Source: an uncultured Shinella sp.
GTDB lineage: Bacteria; Pseudomonadota; Alphaproteobacteria; Rhizobiales; Rhizobiaceae
Assembly (NCBI GenBank): GCA_946481465.1
Contig: CAMLOC010000003.1
Coordinates: 1 to 19,642, forward strand
DNA length: 19,642 bases
Reading direction: 5' to 3'
A program made the translations under genes and the position numbers. Below the pieces are notes generated by a model. It was not told the DNA's origin and made no database searches. It was given only the letters and a program-made list of their open reading frames with translations. Positions 8,145-15,069 of the stretch are shown one piece after another (the stretch's first letter is position 1; every line of letters begins with the position of its first letter).

Positions 8145-8174
8145 GTTATAAGTTTTCTGCGAAAAACTTATAAC
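8145..8174. promoter_or_regulatory. Perfect palindrome, candidate operator of the nucleotidyltransferase gene
   Basis: GTTATAAGTTTT (8145-8156) is mirrored exactly by AAAACTTATAAC (8163-8174) around a 6-base centre. It is very AT-rich in GC-rich surroundings and lies 28 bases before the next ATG, where a promoter would be; TATAAC inside the right arm could be a -10 element. This fits an operator for a dimeric repressor. It could instead be a hairpin ending the fhu operon, but there is no T tract after the right arm. Confidence 0.5.
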
Positions 8175-8202
8175 CGCCGTCTCCACGGCATCGAGGTTGC
8201 CG

Positions 8203-9285
8203 ATGAAAGCGCTGGACCTGATCTACACCACGATGCTCGCGGAGCTTGGCCAGAGGTCGCTCGACGGTGCGTTCGCCACGGACTTCCCGCTCGACGGCAA
8301 TTTCGTCTGCGTTTCGGTGAAGGAGCGGGATTACTGGTACTTCGACAGGCCGGGCCAAAAGCGCCGCTATGTCGGGCCCGCCTCCGATCCGGCCATAGCC
8401 GCCCGCGTATCGGACTTCCGGGCGATCAAGGACGACATCCGGGCCCGCCGGAAAATGGTCTCCACGCTGACGCGGGAAGCCTATCTGCCGTCGCCCGAGC
8501 GCCTGTCGGGCGATGTCGTCGAGGCGATGGCCGCCGCCGGCCTGTTTCGCCTTCGCGGCGTCCTGGTCGGAACGGTGGCCTTCGGCTGCTATGCGGGCCT
8601 GCTCGGTGTCCGGCTGCCGAATGCCGCCCTGCAGACCGGCGACGCGGACTTCGCGCAGGATTTCGCCGTGTCGGCCGAGGTTCTCGATTCCATTCCGCCC
8701 GTCCTCGATGTCCTCAAGGGTGTCGATCCGTCGTTTCGCGCGGTCCCGCATCCCTCGGGCAAGGCCGGATCGACGGCCTTCGTGAACCGCGACGGCTACA
8801 AGGTGGAGTTTCTCACCGGCAACAGGGGGAGCGACGACAATACGGGCAGGCCCTCCCCCATGCCGGCCCTCGGCGGCGCCTCGGCCGAACCCCTCCGCTT
8901 CCTCGATTTCCTGATCTACGAGCCCGTGAGGGCGACTGTCCTGCACGGGTCCGGCGTGCCTGTCCTCATTCCCGCCCCCGAGCGATATGCTGTCCACAAG
9001 CTCATTGTCGCGACGCGGCGCCCGAGAGACCAAAACGGCGCGGCGAAATCCCGCAAGGACCTGGTGCAGGCCGGCCTGCTGTTCGAGGCGATGGCGCAAA
9101 CGCGGCGATCCGACGACCTGGCGCTGGCCTGGTCGGCGGCATGGGGGCGGGGCGAGGCCTGGCGCGAGGCGCTCATGGCAGGCATCGGCCTGCTGCCGCC
9201 GAAGGCCGTCCCGGCCGTTCGGCAGGCCCTGCTGGAGGGCTTCTCCCGGCTCGGGGAGGACCCGGGGACATTCGTGCTCTTCTGA
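8203..9285 (+). CDS. GSU2403-family nucleotidyltransferase-fold protein
   Basis: This 360-residue cytoplasmic protein resembles the GSU2403 / NTP_transf_8 (PF12281) family of predicted nucleotidyltransferases, whose reaction is not established. The N-terminal part has DFPLDGNFV and RDYWYFDRP, then RRYVGPASD. The core (about residues 118-152) has RGVLVGTVAFGCYAGLLGVRL and TGDADFAQD, with D147 and D149 as likely metal-binding residues after the strand. Later motifs are DPSFRAVPHPSG, LRFLDFLIYEP and VLIPAPERYAVHKLI. The ATG at 8203 is preferred over TTG 8197 because GAGG at 8193-8196 is well spaced. The neighbours are unrelated to it, and the palindrome upstream may control it. Toxin-like or RNA-modifying roles are possible by fold, but nothing in the sequence proves one. 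Confidence 0.82.
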   Translation: MKALDLIYTTMLAELGQRSLDGAFATDFPLDGNFVCVSVKERDYWYFDRPGQKRRYVGPASDPAIAARVSDFRAIKDDIRARRKMVSTLTREAYLPSPERLSGDVVEAMAAAGLFRLRGVLVGTVAFGCYAGLLGVRLPNAALQTGDADFAQDFAVSAEVLDSIPPVLDVLKGVDPSFRAVPHPSGKAGSTAFVNRDGYKVEFLTGNRGSDDNTGRPSPMPALGGASAEPLRFLDFLIYEPVRATVLHGSGVPVLIPAPERYAVHKLIVATRRPRDQNGAAKSRKDLVQAGLLFEAMAQTRRSDDLALAWSAAWGRGEAWREALMAGIGLLPPKAVPAVRQALLEGFSRLGEDPGTFVLF

Positions 9286-9378
9286 GCCGGAAGACGGGCG
9301 CGCAAAACCGGTCCCGATCGTGCTTTCGGTTCCGTGGGCCGCGCTGTCTGCGCAAGACCGCCTCCCCCTTCCTGCTGA

Positions 9379-9407
9379 TTGACAGGTTTTTCCGAAAGAA
9401 AGATATT
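9379..9407 (+). promoter_or_regulatory. Sigma70-type promoter of the RTX gene
   Basis: TTGACA at 9379-9384 is a perfect -35 hexamer, followed after 17 bases by GATATT at 9402-9407. The predicted transcript would begin about 45 bases before the RTX start codon. The same TTG could be read as a start codon of a longer ORF, but it is better explained as a -35 element. Confidence 0.65.
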
Positions 9408-9459
9408 AGCGGCGGGATATATTGCCGGCAGGCTCTGCCGTCGGCCGGGGGGTGGATCA

Positions 9460-10899
9460 ATGGCAAGCGTGCAGCTATATTCGGAACGGACCCGGGGCGA
9501 CACCTATAACGAAGACCGGGATATCGACGGACTGTTTCGCTATGCAGTCTTCGAGTTGGACAGCGACGTCATCGGGCGTTACGAGGGGTCCCTCAGCGAA
9601 TATCTGGGCGAGGACACGGCCGATTACTTCGTTCTCGACATAGCGAAATCCGGCCTGAAGGCGGGCGACAAGGTTTCTGTCTCCTTCACCGGCGATCCCG
9701 GTACGGACATCCAGGTCGGCTGGGGCGGTTATACCAAAACGTACATGACGACCTTCGGGCCGAACTTCAATATATACTTCCAGAGCGACGAGAAGACGAG
9801 CGGCACCCTGACGATACCCACGGCTGTCGATTTCATCTCGTTCCAGGTCTTCAATCACGGCGGGCAGGGCGACTATCAGGTCGAGCTGCAGCACCATGTC
9901 AAATCGCGCACGACCCTGGCTTTCGAGGGCGTCGGCGACCGGCCGGAGTTTTTCAAGGTTTCCGATGCGACGGAACCGGCCAAGGTCGTGGCCGGCCCGG
10001 GCAACGACCTCGCCTGGACCGGCAAGGGCCCGGACCAGATCCACATGGGCCCAGGCCGCGACATCGCGATCGGCTTCGACGGCAACGACTTCATCTACGG
10101 TTACGGCAAGTCGGACATTTCCGGCCTGGAAGCCAACAGTGCCGACGCGGCGGCCCCGGACGGGGCCGACCAGCTCCTGGGCGGGCGCGGCAAGGACAAG
10201 ATGTATGGCGGCGGCGGCGGCGACTACATGCATGGCGAATGGGACAACGACACGCTCTACGGCGAGTCGGGCAGCGACCTGATGTATGGCGGCTACGGCA
10301 GCGACGTGATGAACGGCGGCAGCGGCAACGACCGCATGTATGGCGGCTCGGAGAAGAAGCCCCGCGGAGACTGGTTCGGCGAGGCGCTGACGCTGACCTG
10401 GGACGGGACGACGGGCAAGTCGATGACGCCGCAGAAATGGTCGATCGCCGGCGAGGCGCAGGCGGACGACAAGAGCAACGACCGCATGTATGGCGGCAGC
10501 GGCAACGACCGCATGTGGGGCCAGGCCGGAAACGACAAGCTCTTCGGCGGGCTCGGCAAGGATTTCCTGGCCGGCGGCAGCGGCAAGGACAGTTTCGTCT
10601 TCGACACGAAGCTCGGCTCCACCAATGTCGATACGATCGACGATTTCTCCGTGAAGGACGACACGATCCTGCTCGACAGGACGATCTTCACCAAGGTCGG
10701 CAAGGTCGGCGACCTGTCGTCCGGCGCGTTCCATGCCGGCGCGAAGGCGCACGACGCCTCCGACCGCATCCTCTACGACAAGGCGAGCGGCAAGCTGTGG
10801 TACGATGCCGACGGCAACGGCAGCGGCAAGGCCGTGCTGTTCGCGATCCTCGACAAGGGCCTCCCGGTGACCGTCTCGGACTTCGACATCATCTCCTGA
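9460..10899 (+). CDS. Secreted RTX calcium-binding repeat protein
   Basis: This 479-residue protein is probably exported by a type I secretion system and folds when it binds calcium outside the cell. Residues 1 to about 175 are beta-rich with no clear family. Residues 177-296 and 339-376 hold nonapeptide repeats of the GGxGxDxxx type (GGSGNDRMYGG, GGLGKDFLAGG, GGSGKDSFVF). A serralysin-type C-terminal region follows (DTIDDFSVKDDTILLD, RILYDKASGKLWYDADGNG), ending in DFDIIS, the acidic and hydroxylated end expected of type I substrates. There is no Sec signal peptide and no protease (HExxH) motif. ATG 9460 follows GGGGGGTGGATCA. The gene has its own promoter and no type I transporter next to it. 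It may be a matrix, adhesion or S-layer-like protein; the role is unknown. Confidence 0.9.
   Translation: MASVQLYSERTRGDTYNEDRDIDGLFRYAVFELDSDVIGRYEGSLSEYLGEDTADYFVLDIAKSGLKAGDKVSVSFTGDPGTDIQVGWGGYTKTYMTTFGPNFNIYFQSDEKTSGTLTIPTAVDFISFQVFNHGGQGDYQVELQHHVKSRTTLAFEGVGDRPEFFKVSDATEPAKVVAGPGNDLAWTGKGPDQIHMGPGRDIAIGFDGNDFIYGYGKSDISGLEANSADAAAPDGADQLLGGRGKDKMYGGGGGDYMHGEWDNDTLYGESGSDLMYGGYGSDVMNGGSGNDRMYGGSEKKPRGDWFGEALTLTWDGTTGKSMTPQKWSIAGEAQADDKSNDRMYGGSGNDRMWGQAGNDKLFGGLGKDFLAGGSGKDSFVFDTKLGSTNVDTIDDFSVKDDTILLDRTIFTKVGKVGDLSSGAFHAGAKAHDASDRILYDKASGKLWYDADGNGSGKAVLFAILDKGLPVTVSDFDIIS
9988..10587 (+). repeat. RTX nonapeptide repeat block, interrupted
   Basis: This region encodes the calcium-binding nonapeptides of the RTX protein. 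The block is split by about 42 residues without repeats (protein residues 297-338, rich in Trp, Lys and Thr). A 23-base identical sequence lies on either side, at 10325-10347 and 10475-10497 (both read GCAACGACCGCATG onwards), exactly 150 bases apart. A shorter 15-base version recurs at 10502-10516. Confidence 0.85.
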
Positions 10900-10909
10900 C
10901 GCGGGCGTC

Positions 10910-12892
10910 TCACCCCGCCAGGATCGGCTCCCCGTATCCCGGCAGCGCGGGGCCGGCCCGCCCGTCGCCTTCCGCCGCGCCGTTCCAGGTCGGATCGGCG
11001 AAGTCCTCGCCGGTGGGCGAATACTGGATCGGCAGGCCGATGAGCAGCGCCTTGATCGCCGGAAGGTCGCCGGTCTCGCAGGCGGCGCTCAGCCTGCCCA
11101 ATACGAGGCTCAAGGCCTGCCACGGCACGGTTTCTTCCATCGCGGTCAGGATGCGCGGATGGCGGGTCGGCGCCGCATCGTCGCCGATCAACAGCTCCTC
11201 GTAGAGCTTCTCGCCGGGGCGCAGCGCGGTGAAGACGATCTCGATGTCGCCCGACTGGAGGGGCTGGCCCTGCGCCCGCTCGCCCGCCACGACGGGCGTC
11301 AGGCCGCTGAGCCGCACCATCTTGGCGGCAAGGTCGGCGATCCGCACGGGCTGGCCCATGTCGAGGACGAAGACGTCGCCGCCCTGCGCCATGGCGCCGG
11401 CCTGGATGACGAGCTGGGCGGCTTCCGGAATGGTCATGAAATAGCGCGTGATCTGCGGATGGGTGACCGTCACCGGCCCGCCGGCCGCGATCTGCCGGCG
11501 AAACAGCGGGATGACCGAGCCGGACGATCCGAGGACATTGCCGAAGCGGACCATGGAGAAGCGCGTGGCCTGCTGCTCCCCGGCCAGCCCCTGGCAGATG
11601 AGCTCCGCCAGCCGCTTCGACGCGCCCATGACATTGGTGGGGCGCACCGCCTTGTCGGTGGAGATCAGGATGAAGGCCCGCACCCCGGTCTCCACCGCCG
11701 CCCGGGCGACCGTCAGGGTGCCGAGGATGTTGTTGCGGACGCCCTCGATGATGTTCTGCTCGACCAGCGGGACATGCTTGTAGGCGGCCGCGTGATAGAC
11801 CGTCTCCACGCGGAAGCGGCGCAGTATCGCCTCGACGCGCCGGCTGTCGCGTACGGAGCCGACCAGCGGCACGATGTCCGGACAAAGGTCCTGGCAAAGG
11901 GCGGCCTGCCGCAGTTCCAGGTCGATCGTGTAGAGGGCGAACTCGGAAATCTCCAGCAGAAGCAGCCGGGACGGCCCGAGGCGGAGGATCTGGCGGCACA
12001 ATTCGCTGCCGATGGACCCGCCCGCGCCCGTCACCAGCACGGTCCTGCCGCGTATGTCCTTATCGAGCAGGTCCTGCCGCGGGGGCACCGGATCGCGGCC
12101 GAGCAGGTCCTCGATGGAGACGTCGGCGATCTCGTTGATCCGGGCCCTGCCGGATACGAGGTCGGCCATGCCGGGAATGGTCCGCACATGCAGCGGGTAG
12201 GTTTCGAGCTTGCGCAGGATCGCCGCGCGCTGGCCCATGCTCGCGCTCGGAATGGCGAGGAGGACGCTCTGGGCGCCGAGGGTCTCGATGATCCACGGCA
12301 GCTTGTCCGGCGCATAGACATGGGTCGAGCCGACGACCGTTCCCTGCAGGAGGGGGGAATCGTCGACGAAGGCGACGGGGGCGAATTCGGGCCCTTCCCG
12401 CAGGGAGGAGAGGATCTGCCGTCCGGATTCGCCCGCGCCGTAGATGACGACCCGGGTCTTGCGCCGCGATTCCCGGCTGAGGAACAGCGCGCGCAGGGCG
12501 AACCGCGCCCCGCCGATATGCATGAGCGCGATGGGAACGTAGATGGCCGGCACGGAGCGGGGAACCGGCAAGCCGATCAGCAGGATGACGAGTTGCAGCA
12601 CCGAGGCGGAGGCGACGATGCCGAGGAGGATCGTCGGCAGCACCCGCAGGCCGATGAAACGGATGACGATGCGATAGAAGCCGAGCCGGCTGAACACCAG
12701 AAGGCTCGTGGGAACCAGGATGAGCAGCGCGTACCAGACCTTGTGGTTGGCCATGAAGCCGAGGCCGTCCAGCCTGAGCAGCATGGCCAGGAAGAAGCTG
12801 AAGGCGATGAGGCCGGTATCCACCAGCACCTGGACCATGCGCTTCTGCCAGCGCCGCAGCCTGAACAGCCTGGAAAGGGCCTGGTAGTTCAT
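10910..12892 (-). CDS. FlaA1/CapD/PglF-type nucleotide-sugar 4,6-dehydratase (membrane-bound)
   Basis: This 660-residue protein belongs to the long polysaccharide biosynthesis dehydratase group (CapD, WbpM, PglF), which converts UDP-GlcNAc to a 4-keto-6-deoxy sugar for surface polysaccharides or glycoproteins. Four membrane segments lie in about residues 20-125, followed by a CoA-binding-like Rossmann domain (VVIYGAGESGRQIL, 148-161). The catalytic dehydratase domain starts with VLVTGAGGSIGSE (285-297) and has STDKAVRPTNVMGASKR (411-427), then FGNVLGSSGSVIPLF and LRPGEKLYEELL. The usual tyrosine is Met422, with K426 and D413/K414 present, as in PglF-like long forms. ATG 12892 has GAGGGG well placed; an in-frame extension to 13108 is not family-like. 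It ends 10 bases from the RTX gene, facing it. The sugar product cannot be read from the sequence. Confidence 0.92.
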   Translation of the reverse strand: MNYQALSRLFRLRRWQKRMVQVLVDTGLIAFSFFLAMLLRLDGLGFMANHKVWYALLILVPTSLLVFSRLGFYRIVIRFIGLRVLPTILLGIVASASVLQLVILLIGLPVPRSVPAIYVPIALMHIGGARFALRALFLSRESRRKTRVVIYGAGESGRQILSSLREGPEFAPVAFVDDSPLLQGTVVGSTHVYAPDKLPWIIETLGAQSVLLAIPSASMGQRAAILRKLETYPLHVRTIPGMADLVSGRARINEIADVSIEDLLGRDPVPPRQDLLDKDIRGRTVLVTGAGGSIGSELCRQILRLGPSRLLLLEISEFALYTIDLELRQAALCQDLCPDIVPLVGSVRDSRRVEAILRRFRVETVYHAAAYKHVPLVEQNIIEGVRNNILGTLTVARAAVETGVRAFILISTDKAVRPTNVMGASKRLAELICQGLAGEQQATRFSMVRFGNVLGSSGSVIPLFRRQIAAGGPVTVTHPQITRYFMTIPEAAQLVIQAGAMAQGGDVFVLDMGQPVRIADLAAKMVRLSGLTPVVAGERAQGQPLQSGDIEIVFTALRPGEKLYEELLIGDDAAPTRHPRILTAMEETVPWQALSLVLGRLSAACETGDLPAIKALLIGLPIQYSPTGEDFADPTWNGAAEGDGRAGPALPGYGEPILAG

Positions 12893-13293
12893 CTCGGCCC
12901 CCTCGCCATGGAGGGCGGGCAGAAGCCCGCAGCCGCCCGCGACAGGCCGGCGGCCGCGCCGTCCGCGGCGTGCCGGAATGCGACACGATCCCGCTGCACG
13001 TTGAAATTGCCGAAACGGCCTTCTCCGGAAAACGCCATGCCCTTGCCCCCGCCAGGACACGGGAAGCCGCAGCCCCCGTCGTCCGGAAACGCCTACAAAC
13101 AAAGTCAAACCGGAAAGCGCGTTGAGCCCCCACTCGCCCCTTGGAGGAAGTTCTAATGCAATCTAGGGTTTTTTGCCAGAGCGCGAGCGCCGAAAACGAC
13201 GTCAACCATGCGTTTAGTGCGCATTAATATTAACGCCAGGGGCGCCGGATGCATGGAACGGAAGGAAACGGGCCGCGACGGGGCGGCGCATCG
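12893..13293. other. 401-base stretch without a gene
   Basis: No convincing gene was found here. The stretch is GC-rich except at about 13140-13240, where there is an AT-rich patch with ATCTAGGGTTTTTTGCC, TTGACG on the minus strand (13205-13200) and the palindrome TTAATATTAA (13224-13233). This patch is probably the control region of the dehydratase gene, which is read leftwards. No -10 hexamer with proper spacing to TTGACG was found. Confidence 0.5.
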
Positions 13294-14547
13294 TCATGCG
13301 CCCGGGGCGGGCCCGCGGTCCGGCGCGTCGAGCGTGTCGATCCTGCGCAATTGCGGGAAGGCCCAGGCCCAGAGCACCGAGACGGCCAGCGTGCCGATGC
13401 CGCCGATGACGACGGCGGGCACGGCGCCGATGAAATGCGCCATCAGGCCCGCGCGGAATTCGCCGAGCTCGTTGGATGCGCCGATGAAGACCGAATTGAC
13501 CGCGTTGACGCGTCCGCGCACCTCGTCCGGCGTCCACAGCGCCATCAGGGTTTCGCGCACATAGACGGAGATCATGTCGCCCGCGCCCATGATGGCGAGC
13601 GCCAGGATCGAGAGCCAGGGCGTCTGCGACAGGCCGAAGACCATCGTGCCGAGGCCGAAGGCGGCGACGCCGACGAACATCTTGATCCCCGAGCCGTGCC
13701 GGATCGGGAAGGTGGCGAGGAAGATCGCCATGGCGATGGCGCCGACGCCCGGCGCGGCGCGCAGCAGGCCGAGGCCGAGCGGGCCGAGCACCAGGATGTC
13801 GGAGGCGAAGATCGGCATCAGCGCCACCGCCCCGCCGAGCAGCACCGCGAAGAGATCGAGCGAGATCGCACCCAGCACCACCTTCTCGAAGCGGATGAAC
13901 CGGAAGCCGGCGAGGATGTAGGACCAGCTCGTCGGCTCGCCCACCTTGCGCTGGGCGGGCTTGGGGATGACGAAGACCAGCGCGGCCGCCGCCGTCATGA
14001 AGGCGAGCGCCACCGAATAGGCCACCGTCGGGCCGAGCCCGTAGAGCAGGCCGCCCGCCATCGGCCCGACGATCGAGGCCGTCTGCCAGGACGAGGCGTT
14101 CCAGGCGAAGGAGTTGGCAAGGTCCTTCTCCGGCACGAGATTGGGCGAAAGCGACTGCACCGCCGGCCCCATGAAGGCGCGCTCGATGCCGAAGACGAGG
14201 AGGACGGCGAAGACGGGAACCGGCGCGAAGGTGCCGGTGAGGGTGAGCAGCAGCAGGGCGACCGCGCAGAGCGCGCTGACGACGAGGCAGATCGAGACGA
14301 TGGAGCGCCGGCTGTAGCGGTCGGTTACCGAGCCGGTGACCAGGATGAGCAGCAGCGAGGGCAGGAACTGCACGAGCCCGATCATGCCGAGCAGGAAGGC
14401 GCTCTTCGTGACCTCGTACATCTGCCAGCCGACCGCGACCGAGATGATCTGGATCGCGAAGGCGGCGAGGAAACGGGCGAAGAAGAAGAGGGTGTAGGAC
14501 CGGTGCCGGAACGCGGCAAAGCGGTCGTCCGCCGATGAAGTATGCAT
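13294..14547 (-). CDS. MFS exporter, EntS-like (MFS_3 family)
   Basis: This 417-residue inner-membrane protein has about twelve hydrophobic segments and the look of the EntS-type subgroup of the major facilitator superfamily. The N-terminal segment FRHRSYTLFFFARFLAAFA is typical, followed by VAVGWQMYEVT, the loop GSVTDRYSRRS (about residues 72-82), the LVPEKDLANSFAWNASSW segment and late VRGRVNAVNSVFIGASNELGEF. Members export small molecules, in some cases siderophores such as enterobactin. The substrate here is unknown; the iron locus is 5 kb away and on the other strand, so a link is speculative. ATG 14547 has only a weak GAGCC ribosome binding site. The C-terminus is short and charged. Confidence 0.88.
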   Translation of the reverse strand: MHTSSADDRFAAFRHRSYTLFFFARFLAAFAIQIISVAVGWQMYEVTKSAFLLGMIGLVQFLPSLLLILVTGSVTDRYSRRSIVSICLVVSALCAVALLLLTLTGTFAPVPVFAVLLVFGIERAFMGPAVQSLSPNLVPEKDLANSFAWNASSWQTASIVGPMAGGLLYGLGPTVAYSVALAFMTAAAALVFVIPKPAQRKVGEPTSWSYILAGFRFIRFEKVVLGAISLDLFAVLLGGAVALMPIFASDILVLGPLGLGLLRAAPGVGAIAMAIFLATFPIRHGSGIKMFVGVAAFGLGTMVFGLSQTPWLSILALAIMGAGDMISVYVRETLMALWTPDEVRGRVNAVNSVFIGASNELGEFRAGLMAHFIGAVPAVVIGGIGTLAVSVLWAWAFPQLRRIDTLDAPDRGPAPGA

Positions 14548-14619
14548 GAGAGGCTCTTGCGGGAAGGACGGCTGGCCGTCGCTGACGGATGCGCGCCGGG
14601 CTGGCGGGCTCTCGGCGGA

Positions 14620-14648
14620 TATGAAGCCGAGGCGTAGACATCTGTCAA
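14620..14648 (-). promoter_or_regulatory. Candidate promoter of the MFS gene
   Basis: On the minus strand TTGACA (14648-14643) is a perfect -35 hexamer. An AT-rich TTCATATC lies 17-19 bases downstream (14625-14618), which is a poor -10 match. It would give a leader of about 65 bases before the MFS start. Confidence 0.4.
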
Positions 14649-14681
14649 CTGCAAGCGGCGCCTCTCATGGCCGCGCGGCGG

Positions 14682-14912
14682 TCAGATCCGCGACAATCCC
14701 GCGCCCGGCGGCGGCGCGGCCGGGCGGTTGCCGCGGGAGAACTCCACGAGGTCGACGGGCGCGAGGATCGACTGGCGGACGGCAAGAGACTGGATCCCGG
14801 GCGTCTGGCCGAGGCTGCGGGCCATGCTTCCCGGCCCGAAGGCCGCGGCGCTTTGCGCGCCGGCGAACAGCGCTGATGTGCATGCGGCGGCTGCGATGAG
14901 CGTCTTGAACAT
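14682..14912 (-). CDS. Small exported protein of unknown function
   Basis: This 76-residue protein begins MFKTLIAAAACTSALFAGA, a classic Sec signal peptide ending near QSAAA, and leaves about 50 mature residues (FGPGSM, QSILAPVDLVEFSRG, a Pro/Ala-rich end). ATG 14912 is preceded by AGGA in GGGGACAGGACA, so translation is plausible; a longer reading from 14960 would place residues in front of the signal peptide. I recognise no family. It lies between the MFS gene and the glycosyltransferase gene, with gaps of 134 and 157 bases, in the same direction, and may be a free-standing gene. Confidence 0.6.
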   Translation of the reverse strand: MFKTLIAAAACTSALFAGAQSAAAFGPGSMARSLGQTPGIQSLAVRQSILAPVDLVEFSRGNRPAAPPPGAGLSRI

Positions 14913-15069
14913 TGTCCTGTCCCCGTCCTCGTTCCTGAATGCCGGCGGTTTACTGTCCATGGCCGCCCGATGCCCTTTCCTACACCCGGGCCGGTTGCGG
15001 CGCGCTTAAACGGATACGGACAATTTTATCGATGTGTCGTTTTGGATCGCTTGTGCCCTGTGCGGTGCG

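Noticed and set aside
5823..8186. 787-residue open frame on the minus strand opposite fhuB
   Set aside because: Highly charged low-complexity translation (runs of Arg, Asp, Gly) antisense to a clear permease.
9379..9459. Longer RTX protein starting at TTG 9379
   Set aside because: The TTG is part of a perfect TTGACA -35 hexamer; ATG 9460 has a good ribosome binding site.
11159..13156. 665-residue open frame on the plus strand opposite the dehydratase gene
   Set aside because: Shadow of a recognisable 660-residue enzyme; no domain or plausible start.
13150..13185. Sigma-54 promoter (TGGCA...TTGCA) on the minus strand upstream of the dehydratase gene
   Set aside because: GG and GC elements are about 17 bases apart instead of the required 10.
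13249..14538. 429-residue open frame on the plus strand opposite the MFS gene
   Set aside because: Very charged, repeat-like composition with no hydrophobic core; the minus strand encodes a clear 12-segment transporter.
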